This document shows positions 7,389 to 16,458 of a DNA stretch of 64,000 bases, one piece after another. This stretch comes from Thioalkalivibrio sulfidiphilus. GTDB taxonomy: Bacteria > Pseudomonadota > Gammaproteobacteria > Ectothiorhodospirales > Ectothiorhodospiraceae. The translations under genes and the position numbers were made by a program. Within the stretch, counting starts at the first letter, position 1; each line of letters starts with the position of its first letter. Under the pieces are notes generated by a model. It made no database searches and had not been told where the DNA came from. It saw nothing but the letters and a program-made list of their open reading frames with translations. The stretch spans positions 1 to 64,000 of the forward strand of contig NZ_KB898932.1 of the NCBI RefSeq assembly GCF_000377945.1. The letters run 5' to 3'.

Positions 7389-8930
7389 ATGAGTGAAGAC
7401 GCCCGACATTTCGATGTGATCGTCGTCGGTTCAGGAATAGGCGGGCTTGCGGCAGCGGCGTCATTGGCAAAGTGCAACCGACGGGTATTGCTCCTTGAGC
7501 AGCACTTCCAGCTTGGGGGGCTTACGCAGACGTTTCGACGTCGCGAATACACATTCGCAACTGGAGTCCATTACATTGGTGGCGTTGGCGATGGGTCGGG
7601 CCACGAGCATCAATTCGGTCACATTCTTCGATGGCTGACCGACGGGCGATTGTGTTTCTCATCCTTGGGCTCGCCTTACGACATCTTGCGGCTGCCCGGA
7701 CTGGAGGTGCCTGTCGAGGCGCCGCGTGCCGCTTACGTAGAACGGCTCAAAGCCCTGTTTCCGGATGAGGCCAAAGCGATCGACCGGTGCTTCTGGGCCT
7801 GCGACGAGGCCCAGAAGGCGACCATGGCACTGTTCGCGGCCAAGGCCGCCCCCGCGCCAGTGGCGGCGGTCCTGCGGTGGGTGAACGCGCGCCGCGTTCG
7901 GCGTGCACTTTCCATCACGACAGCCGAGGCAGTCCGCGAGATCCGTGACCCCCGTCTAGTCGCCGTTCTCACTGCGCGCTGGGGCGACTACGGCGTCCCG
8001 CCCGCGCAGTCGCCGTTCGCGATCCACGCCTTGGTCACGGATAGCTATGCCAACGGCGCTTATTACCCGATTGGTGGTCCAGCGCGGTTCGCCGAGGAAC
8101 TTGGGAAAACCATACGCGACGCCGGTGGCGAGCTGCGCACATATGCACCTGTTTCAGAGATCCGTGTTGCTGATGGTCGAGTGGTCGGTGTGCGTCTCGT
8201 GGATGGCGACAGCATCGATGCGTCCGTAGTCGTCTCGGCAATGGGTGCGCGCAATACCGTTGCCGCTTTGCCCAAGGAGGTGGCGCCTGAGTGGCGACGC
8301 GAGATTGAGTCGATCGACCCCAGTGTTTCCTATGTCACGCTCTACCTGGGATTCCGGGGTGACATCAGGGCACATGGCGCGACAAGCGCGAACATCTGGG
8401 TGTATGAAGACTTCGACGTGGGACGGGTATGGGAGCGGCCGGCGGATGATGACCCTCCGTCCCTGTTTGTGTCGTTCCCCTCGCTCAAAGACCCGGCGCA
8501 TCCGGACCCAGAACACCACACGGCCGAGGTCGTGGTGATTTGTCGGTGGGAACCCTTCGCGGCATGGTCGGACAGTAAGCATGGAGACCGGCCCGAGGCG
8601 TACAAGGCGGCCAAGGAGCGGATCGGCGAGCGGTTGCTGGCACAGTTCGAGCGCCACTTTCCGAGTCTCGCGCCCTTGATCGATTTCCACGAAGTCTCGA
8701 CACCGCTATCCCAGACATCGTTTGTTCATGCGGACCGTGGCGCCATGTACGGGCTCGTGATGTCGGCCGAACGCATGCGCCACAAGGCGTTGAAGGTGCG
8801 TACCCCAGTGCCAGGCCTGTTGCTCGCAGGGCAGGATCTTATCAGTCCGGGGATCCAGGGCGCGTTCATGGGCGGGATAATGGCCGCTGCGTCGATTGAG
8901 CCTCGTTTGTGGATGCAGATGCCAAGATAA
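7389..8930 (+). CDS. FAD-dependent oxidoreductase, retinol-saturase/CrtI-like
   Basis: 513 residues. The N-terminus carries a Rossmann dinucleotide-binding motif, VVGSGIGGLAAA (residues 12-23), followed by LLLEQHFQLGGLTQTF and TGVHYIGG, which are typical of the phytoene-desaturase superfamily branch containing all-trans-retinol 13,14-reductases. The C-terminal LLLAGQDLISPGIQGAFMGG segment is the second FAD-contact region of the same family. The enzyme probably reduces or desaturates a polyunsaturated lipid-like substrate using FAD. No carotenoid genes are nearby, so the substrate is unknown. It is full length and starts at ATG after a GGAG site. Confidence 0.88.
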   Translation: MSEDARHFDVIVVGSGIGGLAAAASLAKCNRRVLLLEQHFQLGGLTQTFRRREYTFATGVHYIGGVGDGSGHEHQFGHILRWLTDGRLCFSSLGSPYDILRLPGLEVPVEAPRAAYVERLKALFPDEAKAIDRCFWACDEAQKATMALFAAKAAPAPVAAVLRWVNARRVRRALSITTAEAVREIRDPRLVAVLTARWGDYGVPPAQSPFAIHALVTDSYANGAYYPIGGPARFAEELGKTIRDAGGELRTYAPVSEIRVADGRVVGVRLVDGDSIDASVVVSAMGARNTVAALPKEVAPEWRREIESIDPSVSYVTLYLGFRGDIRAHGATSANIWVYEDFDVGRVWERPADDDPPSLFVSFPSLKDPAHPDPEHHTAEVVVICRWEPFAAWSDSKHGDRPEAYKAAKERIGERLLAQFERHFPSLAPLIDFHEVSTPLSQTSFVHADRGAMYGLVMSAERMRHKALKVRTPVPGLLLAGQDLISPGIQGAFMGGIMAAASIEPRLWMQMPR

Positions 8931-8958
8931 AGGCGTCTCTTTTGCAGTTCAGGCTTGA

Positions 8959-9217
8959 AAAGACAATTTCTCTCGCCAAGACGCTAAGACGCAAAGAAAC
9001 CCCATTGAAAGCTCTTTTCCTTTGCGTCTTCGCGTCTTGGCGAGAGTTCATGATTTTGGCTGTAAAGCCTTTCCTCTCACGGAGGCACGGGGCCACGGAG
9101 CAAAGCAATTCATTTCATCACCCCTGCACCTCCGCGTCTCTGCGAGAGAATCGGTTTTTTCTTGAGAATCAAACCAAAGGCATGATGCTCTCGCGGAGGC
9201 GCAGGGACGCAGGGAAA
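8959..9217. repeat. Repeat element, GACGCAAAG/CTCTCACGGAGGC family, copy 2
   Basis: A near-identical direct copy of 6575-6834, beginning 29 bp after the oxidoreductase stop. Similarity to the family continues to about 9275 (CCCCGTGCCTCCGTGGCC), as at 16710-16735. The two copies bracket the 2.1-kb two-gene cassette. No gene lies in 8931-9294. Confidence 0.75.
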
Positions 9218-9294
9218 GGCCTTTGTGATGAAATCCCCGTGCCTCCGTGGCCCCGTGAGAGAACGGGTTTTGTACTGCGCCGGTGCTTCGACGC

Positions 9295-12200
9295 TCAGGC
9301 CCTGGAAAACCCCCGATAGTCTCGCACGAACCCCGCCTCCAGCAGTACGCCAGTATGGGGCGACTCATTCACCGGTACGCCGTCCACCTGTTCGATGATC
9401 ATCAGGCGTCGCCGGCCGGTGCGCGGGATCTGGTGCAGGGCGCGGCAGGCGGCAAGCAGGTGGTGGGGTTCCTGGTCGAGCGTGACCAGGTGCTTGCCGC
9501 CGGGGCCGAGGTAGAGCACCGGCAAGCCGTCGACGAGCATCACCCAGGCGCCGGGGACGCGGCGGGGGCGGGTGTCGCCGGACGGCTCCGGCCAGGGGAG
9601 CAGGGTGCCGAAGGGGTTGGCGGGGTCCATGGCGGCGAGACACTGGGCCACCGGCTCCCCGCTCGCCTGGGGGTCGTCCTCCAGGCGGATGCCGCGGATG
9701 CGGTCCACGCTGCCGGCCCAGGCGAACTGGGCGCCGGAGAGGCCCTCCACAAAGTAGCCCCGGCGGATGCGGCCCGACTCCTCCATGGCGCGCAGCACGC
9801 CGTAGACGGCGCCAAAGCCGCCGGGCAGGTTCTCGGCCACGGCCGCCTCGCGGCTGACGATGCCGTAGCGCTCCAGCAGCATCTCGGCCCGGGCCACGGC
9901 CTGCTCGGTGTCGCTGATGGCCGGGTCGCGCAGCTCGCTCACCCGTGACCAGCGCCCGCCGGCCAGGGCCTGACCGCCGCGCCGGGCGCTGCGTCCCGTG
10001 GATTTGGCGGGGCCCCGTGCCAGGGCGCGCAGGGGCGCGAAGGTGTCGTTGGTGATGGCCCCGGCCCAGACCAGGTCCCAGAGTGCGGCGCGGAAGTCGG
10101 CGGCGCTGGCCTCGGGGTGGGCCCGCTGCACGGCGGTCTCCAGTTCGAGGTAGAAGCTCGCGCCGCGCCGGTCCAGGTGTTCCAGCAGGGTGCGGTGCAG
10201 GGGCTCGCCGGGCAGGTCGCCCGCGGGCGGCAACAGCAGCGGGGCGCGCTCGCGCCGGTACAGGGCCACGCGCCCGTCCCGCGGCCCCTGGGCGCCCGTG
10301 CCCACCCACACCACCTGTCCGGTGGCGGCGGCCATGTCCAGCATTTCGAGGGTGAAGCCGCTCACCCGGGCGGGCAGGATCACCTCGGCGAGCAGGGACC
10401 AGAGCAGGGGCAGGCCCTCCAGTTGCGCCACCACGTCCATGAGCCGCGCCGCACCCCCGCGACGTTGTCCGGTCTCCCGGGTGATGCCGTGCCACTCGGG
10501 CAGGAAGCGGGCGAGCGCACGGGCCTCCACCGGGGCGGCCTGGTGGCGCAGGCTGGCCAGCGTCCGGCGCTTGAGGCGCCGCAGGATGTCCACGTCGCAC
10601 CACTCGGGCTCGCGGCCGCCGGGGCGCAGTTCCCCCTGCACCAGGCGGCCCTCGGCGAGCAGGGCGCGCAGCACGGGCATCACCTGGGCCTCGGTGAGGC
10701 CAAAGCGTGCCGCGGCCTGTTTCGTCACGAACGGGCCGCGGGTGCGGGCGAAGCGGCGCAGCAGTTGCTCCAGGGCGTCGGGGACGGGCGCGAGGAAGGC
10801 GTCGGGCAGGCCGGGGGGCGGAGCGACGCCCAGGGCATCCCGGTACAGGCCCGCGTCCTCGGCAGCGATGAAGCGGGGCTCGCCTGCGATGCGCACGGCG
10901 GCGGCGCGACCCGAGTGTTTCAGGGTCTCCAGCCAGGGTGCCGGGTCTTCGGTGCAGCGGCGGGAGAGTTCAACCATAGTCTGGTCACCGAGGCGGCGCA
11001 GCAGGTCGTGCAGCTCGTCCGCGTCCCGGGCGCGGGTGTCCCCGGTCTCGTGGGCCAGTTCCGCCTCGAGTTCGGCGAGCACCTCCGCATCCAGCAGCTC
11101 CCGCAGCTCCGCCTGGCCCAGCAGCTCGGAGAGCAGGCCCCGGTCCAGCGTCAGCGCCTGGGCACGGCGTTCGGCCAGCGGCGCGTCCTGCTCGTAGATG
11201 TAGGCGGCCACGTAGGCGAACACCAGGGAGCGGGCGAAGGGCGAGGCAGAGCGGGTCTCCACCTCGTCCACCCGCACCCGGCGGGCGCGGATGTCGGCCA
11301 GCAGGGCCTTGAGACCCACCAGATCGAAGACGTCCGAGAGCGCCTGGCGGTAGGTCTCCAGCACGATGGGGAAGGCGGGGTAGCGGCTCACGGTGGCCAG
11401 CAGCTGGGCGGACTTCATGCGCTGGGCCCAGAGCGGCGTGCGCCCCTCGGGACGGTTGCGGGTGAGCATCAGGGCCCGGGCGGCGTTCTCCCGGAACAGG
11501 CCAGCGAACAGGGCGGTGGTGGCCAGCTGTTCGGTAATCAGTGCCTCGACCTCTTCCGGGTCGGGGATCAGCTCGTCGGCGTCGGGCAGGGCGTCGGTGT
11601 CGGCGAAGCGCAGCACGATGCCGTCGTCGGTGTACATCACCTGCACCTCGAAGCCGCTTTTGGCCGAGAGCAGGTTCTGCAGGGCCATGCCCCAGGGGGC
11701 GTGGATGCGCGCGCCGAAGGGGGAGAGGATGCAGGCGCGCCAGTCGCCCAGCTCGTCGCGGAAGCGCTCCACGGTGATGGCGGTGTCCGTGGGCAGCACG
11801 CCGGTGTGCTGCTTCTGCTCGTGCACGTAGGCGGCGAGATTGCCGGCGGCGAACGGCGAAAGCGGCGTGTGCGCCTCGAGCCAGCGGGCCGCCTCGGCCT
11901 GGCTCAGGGCGCCGAGTCTTGCGGTGAGCGCGCCGATGCGCCGGCCCAATTCCACGGGGCGGCCCAGGCTGTCGCCGTGCCAGAAGGGCAGCTTGCCCGG
12001 CTCGCCCGGTGCGGGGCTGACGATGACCCGGTCCCGGGTGATCTCCTCCACCCGCCAGGTGCTGGCGCCCAGCAGGATGTTCTCCCCGGCGCGGGTCTCG
12101 AACACCATCTCCTCGTCCAGCTCCCCCAGGCGCGGGCCGTCGGCGCCGCCCAGGTGCACGGCGTACAGACCCCGGTCGGGGATGGTGCCGGCATTGAGGC

Positions 12201-13713
12201 GCACGGCCATGGGCGCGCCCCGGCGCGGGGTGAGCCGGTCCTCGGCCCGGTCCCAGGCGAGCCAGGGACGCAGGTCGGCGAACTCGGCGGAGGGGTAGTG
12301 GCCGGAGAGCATGTCCAGCACGCCTTCGAGTAGCGGCCGGGACAGCTCCCGGTAGGGGTGGGCGCGGCGCACCAGGGCCTCCAGTTCGGTCACGGTGCGC
12401 GGCGTGTCGCAGACCATGGCCACCAGCTGCTGGGCCAGCACGTCCAGGGGATTGCGGGGTACGCTGATGGGTTCGAGCAGACCTTCCAGCATGGCCTCGC
12501 TCACCACGGCGCATTCCAGCAGGTCGCCCCGGAACTTGGGGTAGATGAGCCCGCGGCTCACCGCGCCCACCTGGTGCCCGGCGCGGCCCACCCGCTGCAG
12601 GCCCCGGGCGACGCTGCCGGGGGACTCCACCAGGATCACCAGGTCCACCGCACCCATGTCCACGCCCAGTTCCAGCGAACTGGTGGCGACGATGCCCTTG
12701 AGGCGACCCGCCTTGAGGCCCTCCTCGATCTCGGCGCGGCGCTCGTGGGAGACGCTGCCGTGGTGGGCGAGTACCAGCGGTTCGTCTGCAACCTCGTTGA
12801 GGCGCTGGGTCAGCCGCTCGGCCAGGCCCCGGCTGTTGACGAAGATCAGGGTGGAGCGGTGGCTGCGGATGGCCGCCACCAGCGCCGGGTACATGGCGGG
12901 CCAGATGCCCCGCTCGGGGGTGGGCCTGGCCACCTCCCGGGCGTAGAGCTCGCCCAGGATGGAGCCGCCGCGGGGTGTGGTGGTGGCGGGCGCCTGCACC
13001 GCCTCCATGTCCGCCACCGGCACCTCCACGTGCAGGTCCAGGGCGGGTTTCGCGGAGGTGTCGACGATGGCCACCTTGCGGTCGCCGCCCAGGAAGCGGG
13101 CGGCCAGCTCCGGCGGGTTCACGGTAGCGGAGAGACCAATGCGCTGGGGTTCGGCGTCGGTGATCTCCGTGAGGCGTTCCAGGGACAGGGCCAGATGCGC
13201 GCCGCGCTTGCTGGGGGCCAGGGCATGCACCTCGTCCACGATCACCGTGTGCACCGTGCGCAGGTTCTCCCGTGCCTTCGAACTCAGCAGCAGGAACAGG
13301 GATTCGGGGGTGGTGACCAGGATCTGGGCCGGGTCCTTGAGCTGCGCCCGGCGTTCCGCCTGGGGCGTGTCGCCGGTGCGCATGTCCACGCGCAGTTCGC
13401 GCGCCGGTTCGCCCAGGCGTTCGGCGGTGCGCAGGATGCCGGTGAGCGGCGCGCGCAGGTTGCGCTCCACGTCGTAGACCAGCGCTTTGAGGGGCGAGAC
13501 GTAGAGCACCCGCACGCCCGCTTTCGCATCGCCGGTCTCCTGCATGAGCCGGTCGATGCCGGCCAGGAAGGCGGCCAGGGTCTTGCCGCTGCCGGTGGGG
13601 GCCACCAGCAGGGCGTGGTCACCGGCCGCGATGCGCGCCCAGCCCTCCCGCTGCACGGGGGTGGGTTCGGTGAAGTTGTCGGTGAACCAGGTGTGGGTGG
13701 GGCGGGAGAACAT
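9295..13713 (-). CDS. lhr: Large ATP-dependent helicase Lhr
   Basis: 1472 residues from MFSRPTHTWF; a further 18 codons upstream are open but the family alignment begins here. Superfamily 2 helicase motifs are intact: Q-like PTPVQREGW, Walker A APTGSGKT (38-45), DEVH, SATV, and motif VI in VARGLQRVGRAGHQ. The length fits full-size bacterial Lhr, whose core (about 850 residues) is followed by a large C-terminal region with winged-helix repeats. Lhr unwinds DNA and RNA:DNA hybrids 3'-5' and is linked to DNA repair; E. coli Lhr also has uracil-DNA glycosylase activity in its C-terminal part. The gene stands alone on the minus strand. Confidence 0.93.
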   Translation of the reverse strand: MFSRPTHTWFTDNFTEPTPVQREGWARIAAGDHALLVAPTGSGKTLAAFLAGIDRLMQETGDAKAGVRVLYVSPLKALVYDVERNLRAPLTGILRTAERLGEPARELRVDMRTGDTPQAERRAQLKDPAQILVTTPESLFLLLSSKARENLRTVHTVIVDEVHALAPSKRGAHLALSLERLTEITDAEPQRIGLSATVNPPELAARFLGGDRKVAIVDTSAKPALDLHVEVPVADMEAVQAPATTTPRGGSILGELYAREVARPTPERGIWPAMYPALVAAIRSHRSTLIFVNSRGLAERLTQRLNEVADEPLVLAHHGSVSHERRAEIEEGLKAGRLKGIVATSSLELGVDMGAVDLVILVESPGSVARGLQRVGRAGHQVGAVSRGLIYPKFRGDLLECAVVSEAMLEGLLEPISVPRNPLDVLAQQLVAMVCDTPRTVTELEALVRRAHPYRELSRPLLEGVLDMLSGHYPSAEFADLRPWLAWDRAEDRLTPRRGAPMAVRLNAGTIPDRGLYAVHLGGADGPRLGELDEEMVFETRAGENILLGASTWRVEEITRDRVIVSPAPGEPGKLPFWHGDSLGRPVELGRRIGALTARLGALSQAEAARWLEAHTPLSPFAAGNLAAYVHEQKQHTGVLPTDTAITVERFRDELGDWRACILSPFGARIHAPWGMALQNLLSAKSGFEVQVMYTDDGIVLRFADTDALPDADELIPDPEEVEALITEQLATTALFAGLFRENAARALMLTRNRPEGRTPLWAQRMKSAQLLATVSRYPAFPIVLETYRQALSDVFDLVGLKALLADIRARRVRVDEVETRSASPFARSLVFAYVAAYIYEQDAPLAERRAQALTLDRGLLSELLGQAELRELLDAEVLAELEAELAHETGDTRARDADELHDLLRRLGDQTMVELSRRCTEDPAPWLETLKHSGRAAAVRIAGEPRFIAAEDAGLYRDALGVAPPPGLPDAFLAPVPDALEQLLRRFARTRGPFVTKQAAARFGLTEAQVMPVLRALLAEGRLVQGELRPGGREPEWCDVDILRRLKRRTLASLRHQAAPVEARALARFLPEWHGITRETGQRRGGAARLMDVVAQLEGLPLLWSLLAEVILPARVSGFTLEMLDMAAATGQVVWVGTGAQGPRDGRVALYRRERAPLLLPPAGDLPGEPLHRTLLEHLDRRGASFYLELETAVQRAHPEASAADFRAALWDLVWAGAITNDTFAPLRALARGPAKSTGRSARRGGQALAGGRWSRVSELRDPAISDTEQAVARAEMLLERYGIVSREAAVAENLPGGFGAVYGVLRAMEESGRIRRGYFVEGLSGAQFAWAGSVDRIRGIRLEDDPQASGEPVAQCLAAMDPANPFGTLLPWPEPSGDTRPRRVPGAWVMLVDGLPVLYLGPGGKHLVTLDQEPHHLLAACRALHQIPRTGRRRLMIIEQVDGVPVNESPHTGVLLEAGFVRDYRGFSRA

Positions 13714-13835
13714 GGTCGGCCAAGTGTGACCCTGGGGACCGGAGATGCCAAGCCGGCGACCTGGCACATCTTGTCTGACACGAGGTCAGGCGCTGCGTCC
13801 GGAGGTTGCGGAGGTTCGGCCCGGGGTCGGGCCTC

Positions 13836-14219
13836 CTACTCGCAGCTGTAGCCGAGCATGTCCAGACCCTCGCTGAGGTAGTCCGCCACCAGCGGGGTGG
13901 CGATCAGGTATTCAGCCGTAGTGGGGGTCCAGTTGTCCTTGGCCTCGGCCAGGGCGGTGTCCCACTCGTCCGCCTCGTAGTCGCCCCGTCCCATCCACAT
14001 CAGCGCCACCAGCTGCACCTGCTGCTCCGGGTCCAGGTCGTCGATCTGGGTCTTCAGGTCCTGGTAGGTCAGGTCGTCGGCGTGGTCGGCGAGCACCTGC
14101 AGGGCCCAGTCGTCGGCAGGGCTACCGGGCTCCTCGGTGATCACCACCTCCTCCTTGGCGTGGAATTCCCGGGCGCGCTCGATGATGGCGCAGACGATGT
14201 CCGGATTCATCTCCAGCAT
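13836..14219 (-). CDS. DUF3775 domain protein
   Basis: 127 residues from the ATG at 14219, chosen because GGAGG lies 6 nt before it; a longer frame adds 16 residues without such a site. The sequence is acidic and soluble, and its C-terminal half matches the DUF3775 family (QVQLVALMWMGRGDYEADEWDTALAEA and the final TAEYLIATPLVADYLSEGL). The function of this family is unknown. It is separated from lhr by about 120 bp on the same strand. Confidence 0.8.
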   Translation of the reverse strand: MLEMNPDIVCAIIERAREFHAKEEVVITEEPGSPADDWALQVLADHADDLTYQDLKTQIDDLDPEQQVQLVALMWMGRGDYEADEWDTALAEAKDNWTPTTAEYLIATPLVADYLSEGLDMLGYSCE

Positions 14220-14290
14220 GGGGTACCTCCGATGCGGATGGGTTTCGATGCCCGGAGCATAGACCAAGCAGAACGGATCAGCGATCAGCT

Positions 14291-14376
14291 TGGGAGCCTG
14301 TCGGACTTAGGTGCCCGTAGCGAGCCTCGCTCTCCCTCCGGCGCAGTAGGAGCAGCCTAAGTCCGACAGGCTCCCA
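14291..14376. repeat. Miniature inverted-repeat element, CTGTCGGACTT type
   Basis: An 86-bp element with perfect 21-bp arms. The left arm at 14291-14311 contains GGAGCCTGTCGGACTTAG and the right arm at 14356-14376 is its reverse complement. The 44-bp centre has no clear secondary repeat. The right arm supplies the last codons and the TAG stop of the spermidine-synthase-like gene. A degenerate half-copy (GTCTGTCGGACTT) occurs at 22497-22509. Confidence 0.85.
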
Positions 14377-15112
14377 GGCGGTGCAGTCGCACGGGGGTGC
14401 GGGCGAGCCCCCGTGCCGGATGCCCGGCGGGCAGGCGGTCGAGGCGCTGGCGGAAGCCCCGGGCGCTGAGGGAGTCGTGCAGGAATACACCCACGGCATT
14501 GTCGTAGCGGGGGTGCTGCAGCATCCAGGCGCTGGAGAAGCGCCGGCGCAGGGTCGCTTGACGCAGCAGGGCGCAGGCCTGCAGTTCGCAGGCCCCGGGG
14601 AAATTGATCACCAGGGTGCCGCCCGGGGCCAGGTGGCGCAGCAACTGCCGGGCCCAGGCGGCGTCCACGGGGATGGCCCGACGGGGTTCGCCGTCCTCGC
14701 CGCCAAACAGATCGTCCACCAGGTAGTCGAACTTCGGGCCCCGGTGCCGGGCAAGCCAGTCCCGGGCGTCGGCCCGGTGCAGGCGGATGCCGGGTCCGGT
14801 GAGGCCGAAGAAGCGCCGGGCGATGCTGAGGTGTGTGGGGTCCAGTTCCACGCCGTCGACGCTTTCTGCCCCCAGGCCGCGCAATTGGCGCAGGGCGGTG
14901 CCGCCGCCCACGCCGAGCACCAGCGCGCGCCCGATCCCGGGATCACGGCGCAGCAGGACGGGCAGGCTGAACAGGTCCCAGAGGTGGCCGGTGGCGAGCC
15001 GTTCGGGATGGGCCTGGCTGTGGAAGATGCCGTCGGTGTAGAGCCGGTGCACCCGGCCGGCGGTGCGCACCTCGTAGCGGGTGCCGCCGCGGGTGTGGGA
15101 CCAGATGAGCAT
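14357..15112 (-). CDS. Spermidine synthase-like SAM/dcSAM-binding protein
   Basis: 251 residues with the class I Rossmann fold of the spermidine synthase family: ALVLGVGGGTALRQL (residues about 63-77), an acidic loop GVELDPTHLSIARRFF, and DYLVDDLFGG in place of the catalytic Asp region. It lacks the N-terminal beta domain of true polyamine synthases and the usual Y/D substrate motif is altered, so a methyltransferase-like or unknown role is as likely as aminopropyl transfer. Its ATG overlaps the stop of the DUF2288 gene by one base, so the two are coupled. The last five codons and the stop come from the inverted repeat at 14291-14376. Confidence 0.8.
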   Translation of the reverse strand: MLIWSHTRGGTRYEVRTAGRVHRLYTDGIFHSQAHPERLATGHLWDLFSLPVLLRRDPGIGRALVLGVGGGTALRQLRGLGAESVDGVELDPTHLSIARRFFGLTGPGIRLHRADARDWLARHRGPKFDYLVDDLFGGEDGEPRRAIPVDAAWARQLLRHLAPGGTLVINFPGACELQACALLRQATLRRRFSSAWMLQHPRYDNAVGVFLHDSLSARGFRQRLDRLPAGHPARGLARTPVRLHRLGACRT

Positions 15113-15417
15113 CAGCCGGCGGACTTTTCCTGGATGACTACCCAGGGGGCGGCCACCACGGCCCAGAAGTCCGGGCGCCGGGTCTGCCAGTCGCGGGCCT
15201 GCGCGTCGGTGGCGGGGCCCAGTTGTCCGGCGTCCATCCAGGCGCTGATGCTGTCCCGGTCGTCCTCCACCATGCGCGCGGCCACTTCCACCAGGTCCAG
15301 TTCGGGCGCCACGTGCACCACCACGCCCCGGGCGAAATGGCGCTCCAGTTCGGGCCAGGAGATGGGCCCGGTCTCGGCATTGAGGCGGGCGCGGAGTTCG
15401 GCGGCGGTGTCGTGCAT
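15112..15417 (-). CDS. DUF2288 family protein
   Basis: 101 residues beginning MHDTAAELRARLNAETGPISWPELERHFARG, which matches the start of the DUF2288 family. The conserved WQTRRPDFWAVVAAPWVVIQE lies at the C-terminus. No membrane segments. The function is unknown. It is translationally coupled to the spermidine-synthase-like gene (TGATG). Just upstream (15420-15445) is a single arm of the AGTGGC repeat family. Confidence 0.85.
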   Translation of the reverse strand: MHDTAAELRARLNAETGPISWPELERHFARGVVVHVAPELDLVEVAARMVEDDRDSISAWMDAGQLGPATDAQARDWQTRRPDFWAVVAAPWVVIQEKSAG

Positions 15418-15468
15418 AAGGCAGTGGCTAGTGGCTAGTGGCAAGGAAGAAGATACACAAAAAACGGG

Positions 15469-15885
15469 TCACTCGTGTTCATCGGCTTCGGGCCAGGCGT
15501 TGAGTAAAGCGCGGATCTCCTGCTCGTTGCGCGAGCCGATGAGTACGCGCTCGATGCGCTCGCCGGCGATGACGATCAGGGCGGGGGTGCCGGTGAGGCG
15601 CAGGCGTCGCACCAGTTCGGGTTCTTCCAGGGCGTTGATCTTGAGGATGTCTCGGCGCGTCTCCAGTAGCGGGTTGACGATGCTGGAGGTCTGGCCGCAG
15701 ATGTGACAGCCGGGGCGCCAGAAATACAGGATCAGGCGCGGCTGAAGCAACCACTTCGGATCGATCAGGTCATCCAGCCGGGGCGCGGTGCAGCCTTCCA
15801 TGAGCCGGGCGCAGCGGCGCAGCCAGAACTGCATCGCGGCGAGCAGTCCGAGGAACAGCAGGAAAGAGAAGCCGAGGCCGTCCAT
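15469..15885 (-). CDS. Membrane-anchored thioredoxin-like protein, paralogue 1
   Basis: 138 residues from MDGLGFSF, with one N-terminal membrane helix (residues 3-22), then a thioredoxin fold. The redox motif is CHIC (LYFWRPGCHICGQTSS, about residue 60) and the cis-proline region is LTGTPALIVI. The fold probably faces the periplasm and acts in thiol redox control or metal/cytochrome maturation. It is about 45% identical by eye to the next gene, with which it shares about 100 bp of upstream DNA, so the pair arose by tandem duplication. Confidence 0.82.
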   Translation of the reverse strand: MDGLGFSFLLFLGLLAAMQFWLRRCARLMEGCTAPRLDDLIDPKWLLQPRLILYFWRPGCHICGQTSSIVNPLLETRRDILKINALEEPELVRRLRLTGTPALIVIAGERIERVLIGSRNEQEIRALLNAWPEADEHE

Positions 15886-15990
15886 AGAGGAAGGCTCCAG
15901 AGGCAAGTGGGCAGAGTCAAGATACAAGTGTTGGGGGGTGAGGTGTTAGGCGGGAGGCGGGAGGCAAAAAAACAGTGTCCTCTCACGTGC
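15886..15990. repeat. Duplicated leader, copy 1
   Basis: This sequence (AGGAAGGCTCCAGAGGCAAG ... GGTGAGGTGTTAGGCGGGAG ... TGTCCTCTCACG) is nearly identical to 16459-16565 upstream of the second thioredoxin-like gene. It carries the ribosome-binding site and presumably the promoter for paralogue 1, so the duplication unit was gene plus leader. From 15991 to 16068 only the 3' flank of the second gene is seen. Confidence 0.7.
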
Positions 15991-16068
15991 CCCCGTGAGA
16001 GGATGGCCTTTTGGTGTGTCGTAGACCGGATAAGCGCAACGCATCCGGCCTGCGTGATTCCCCCGGGC

Positions 16069-16458
16069 TCAGCCCACCAGTTCGCGAATGGCCTTCTCGC
16101 TCTTGGCGCCCACCAGGATGCGCTGGATGCGGCCGTCGGAGACGGTCAGCAGGGTGGGGGTGCCCATCACACGGAAGCGGCGCGCCAGCTCCGGCTGTTC
16201 CATGGCGTTGATCTTGACGATGTCGTCGCGGCTTTCCAGCAAGCTGTCGATCACCCGGGTCACCTGGCCGCACATGGGGCAGGCGGGGCTCCAGAAGTAG
16301 AACACCAGGCGCGGCTTCGCCAGCAGGGCCGGGTCCAGCAGATCGCTCAGCTCCGGGGCCGGCCGACCCTGCTGGTTGCGGGTGCGGTACAGCAGCCAGA
16401 ACTGGAAGCCGAAGTAGGCGGCGATCAGCAGGGCAAAGAAGACGGCGAGGCGGTCCAT
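16069..16458 (-). CDS. Membrane-anchored thioredoxin-like protein, paralogue 2
   Basis: 129 residues from MDRLAVFF; a longer upstream frame lies in repeats and is rejected. One membrane helix (residues 3-24) precedes a thioredoxin fold with the motif CPMC (FYFWSPACPMCGQVTR) and the cis-proline segment VMGTPTLLTV. The motif residues differ from those of its neighbour (CHIC), so redox potential and partner may differ. Same orientation and duplicated leader as paralogue 1. Confidence 0.82.
   Translation of the reverse strand: MDRLAVFFALLIAAYFGFQFWLLYRTRNQQGRPAPELSDLLDPALLAKPRLVFYFWSPACPMCGQVTRVIDSLLESRDDIVKINAMEQPELARRFRVMGTPTLLTVSDGRIQRILVGAKSEKAIRELVG

Noticed and set aside
6575-9217. CRISPR-like or tandem array from the repeated blocks
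   Set aside because: Only two distant copies with genes between, palindromic structure, no regular spacers.
10117-12333. 738-codon frame opposite lhr
   Set aside because: Antisense shadow; repetitive Gly/Gln/His composition, while the minus strand encodes all Lhr helicase motifs.
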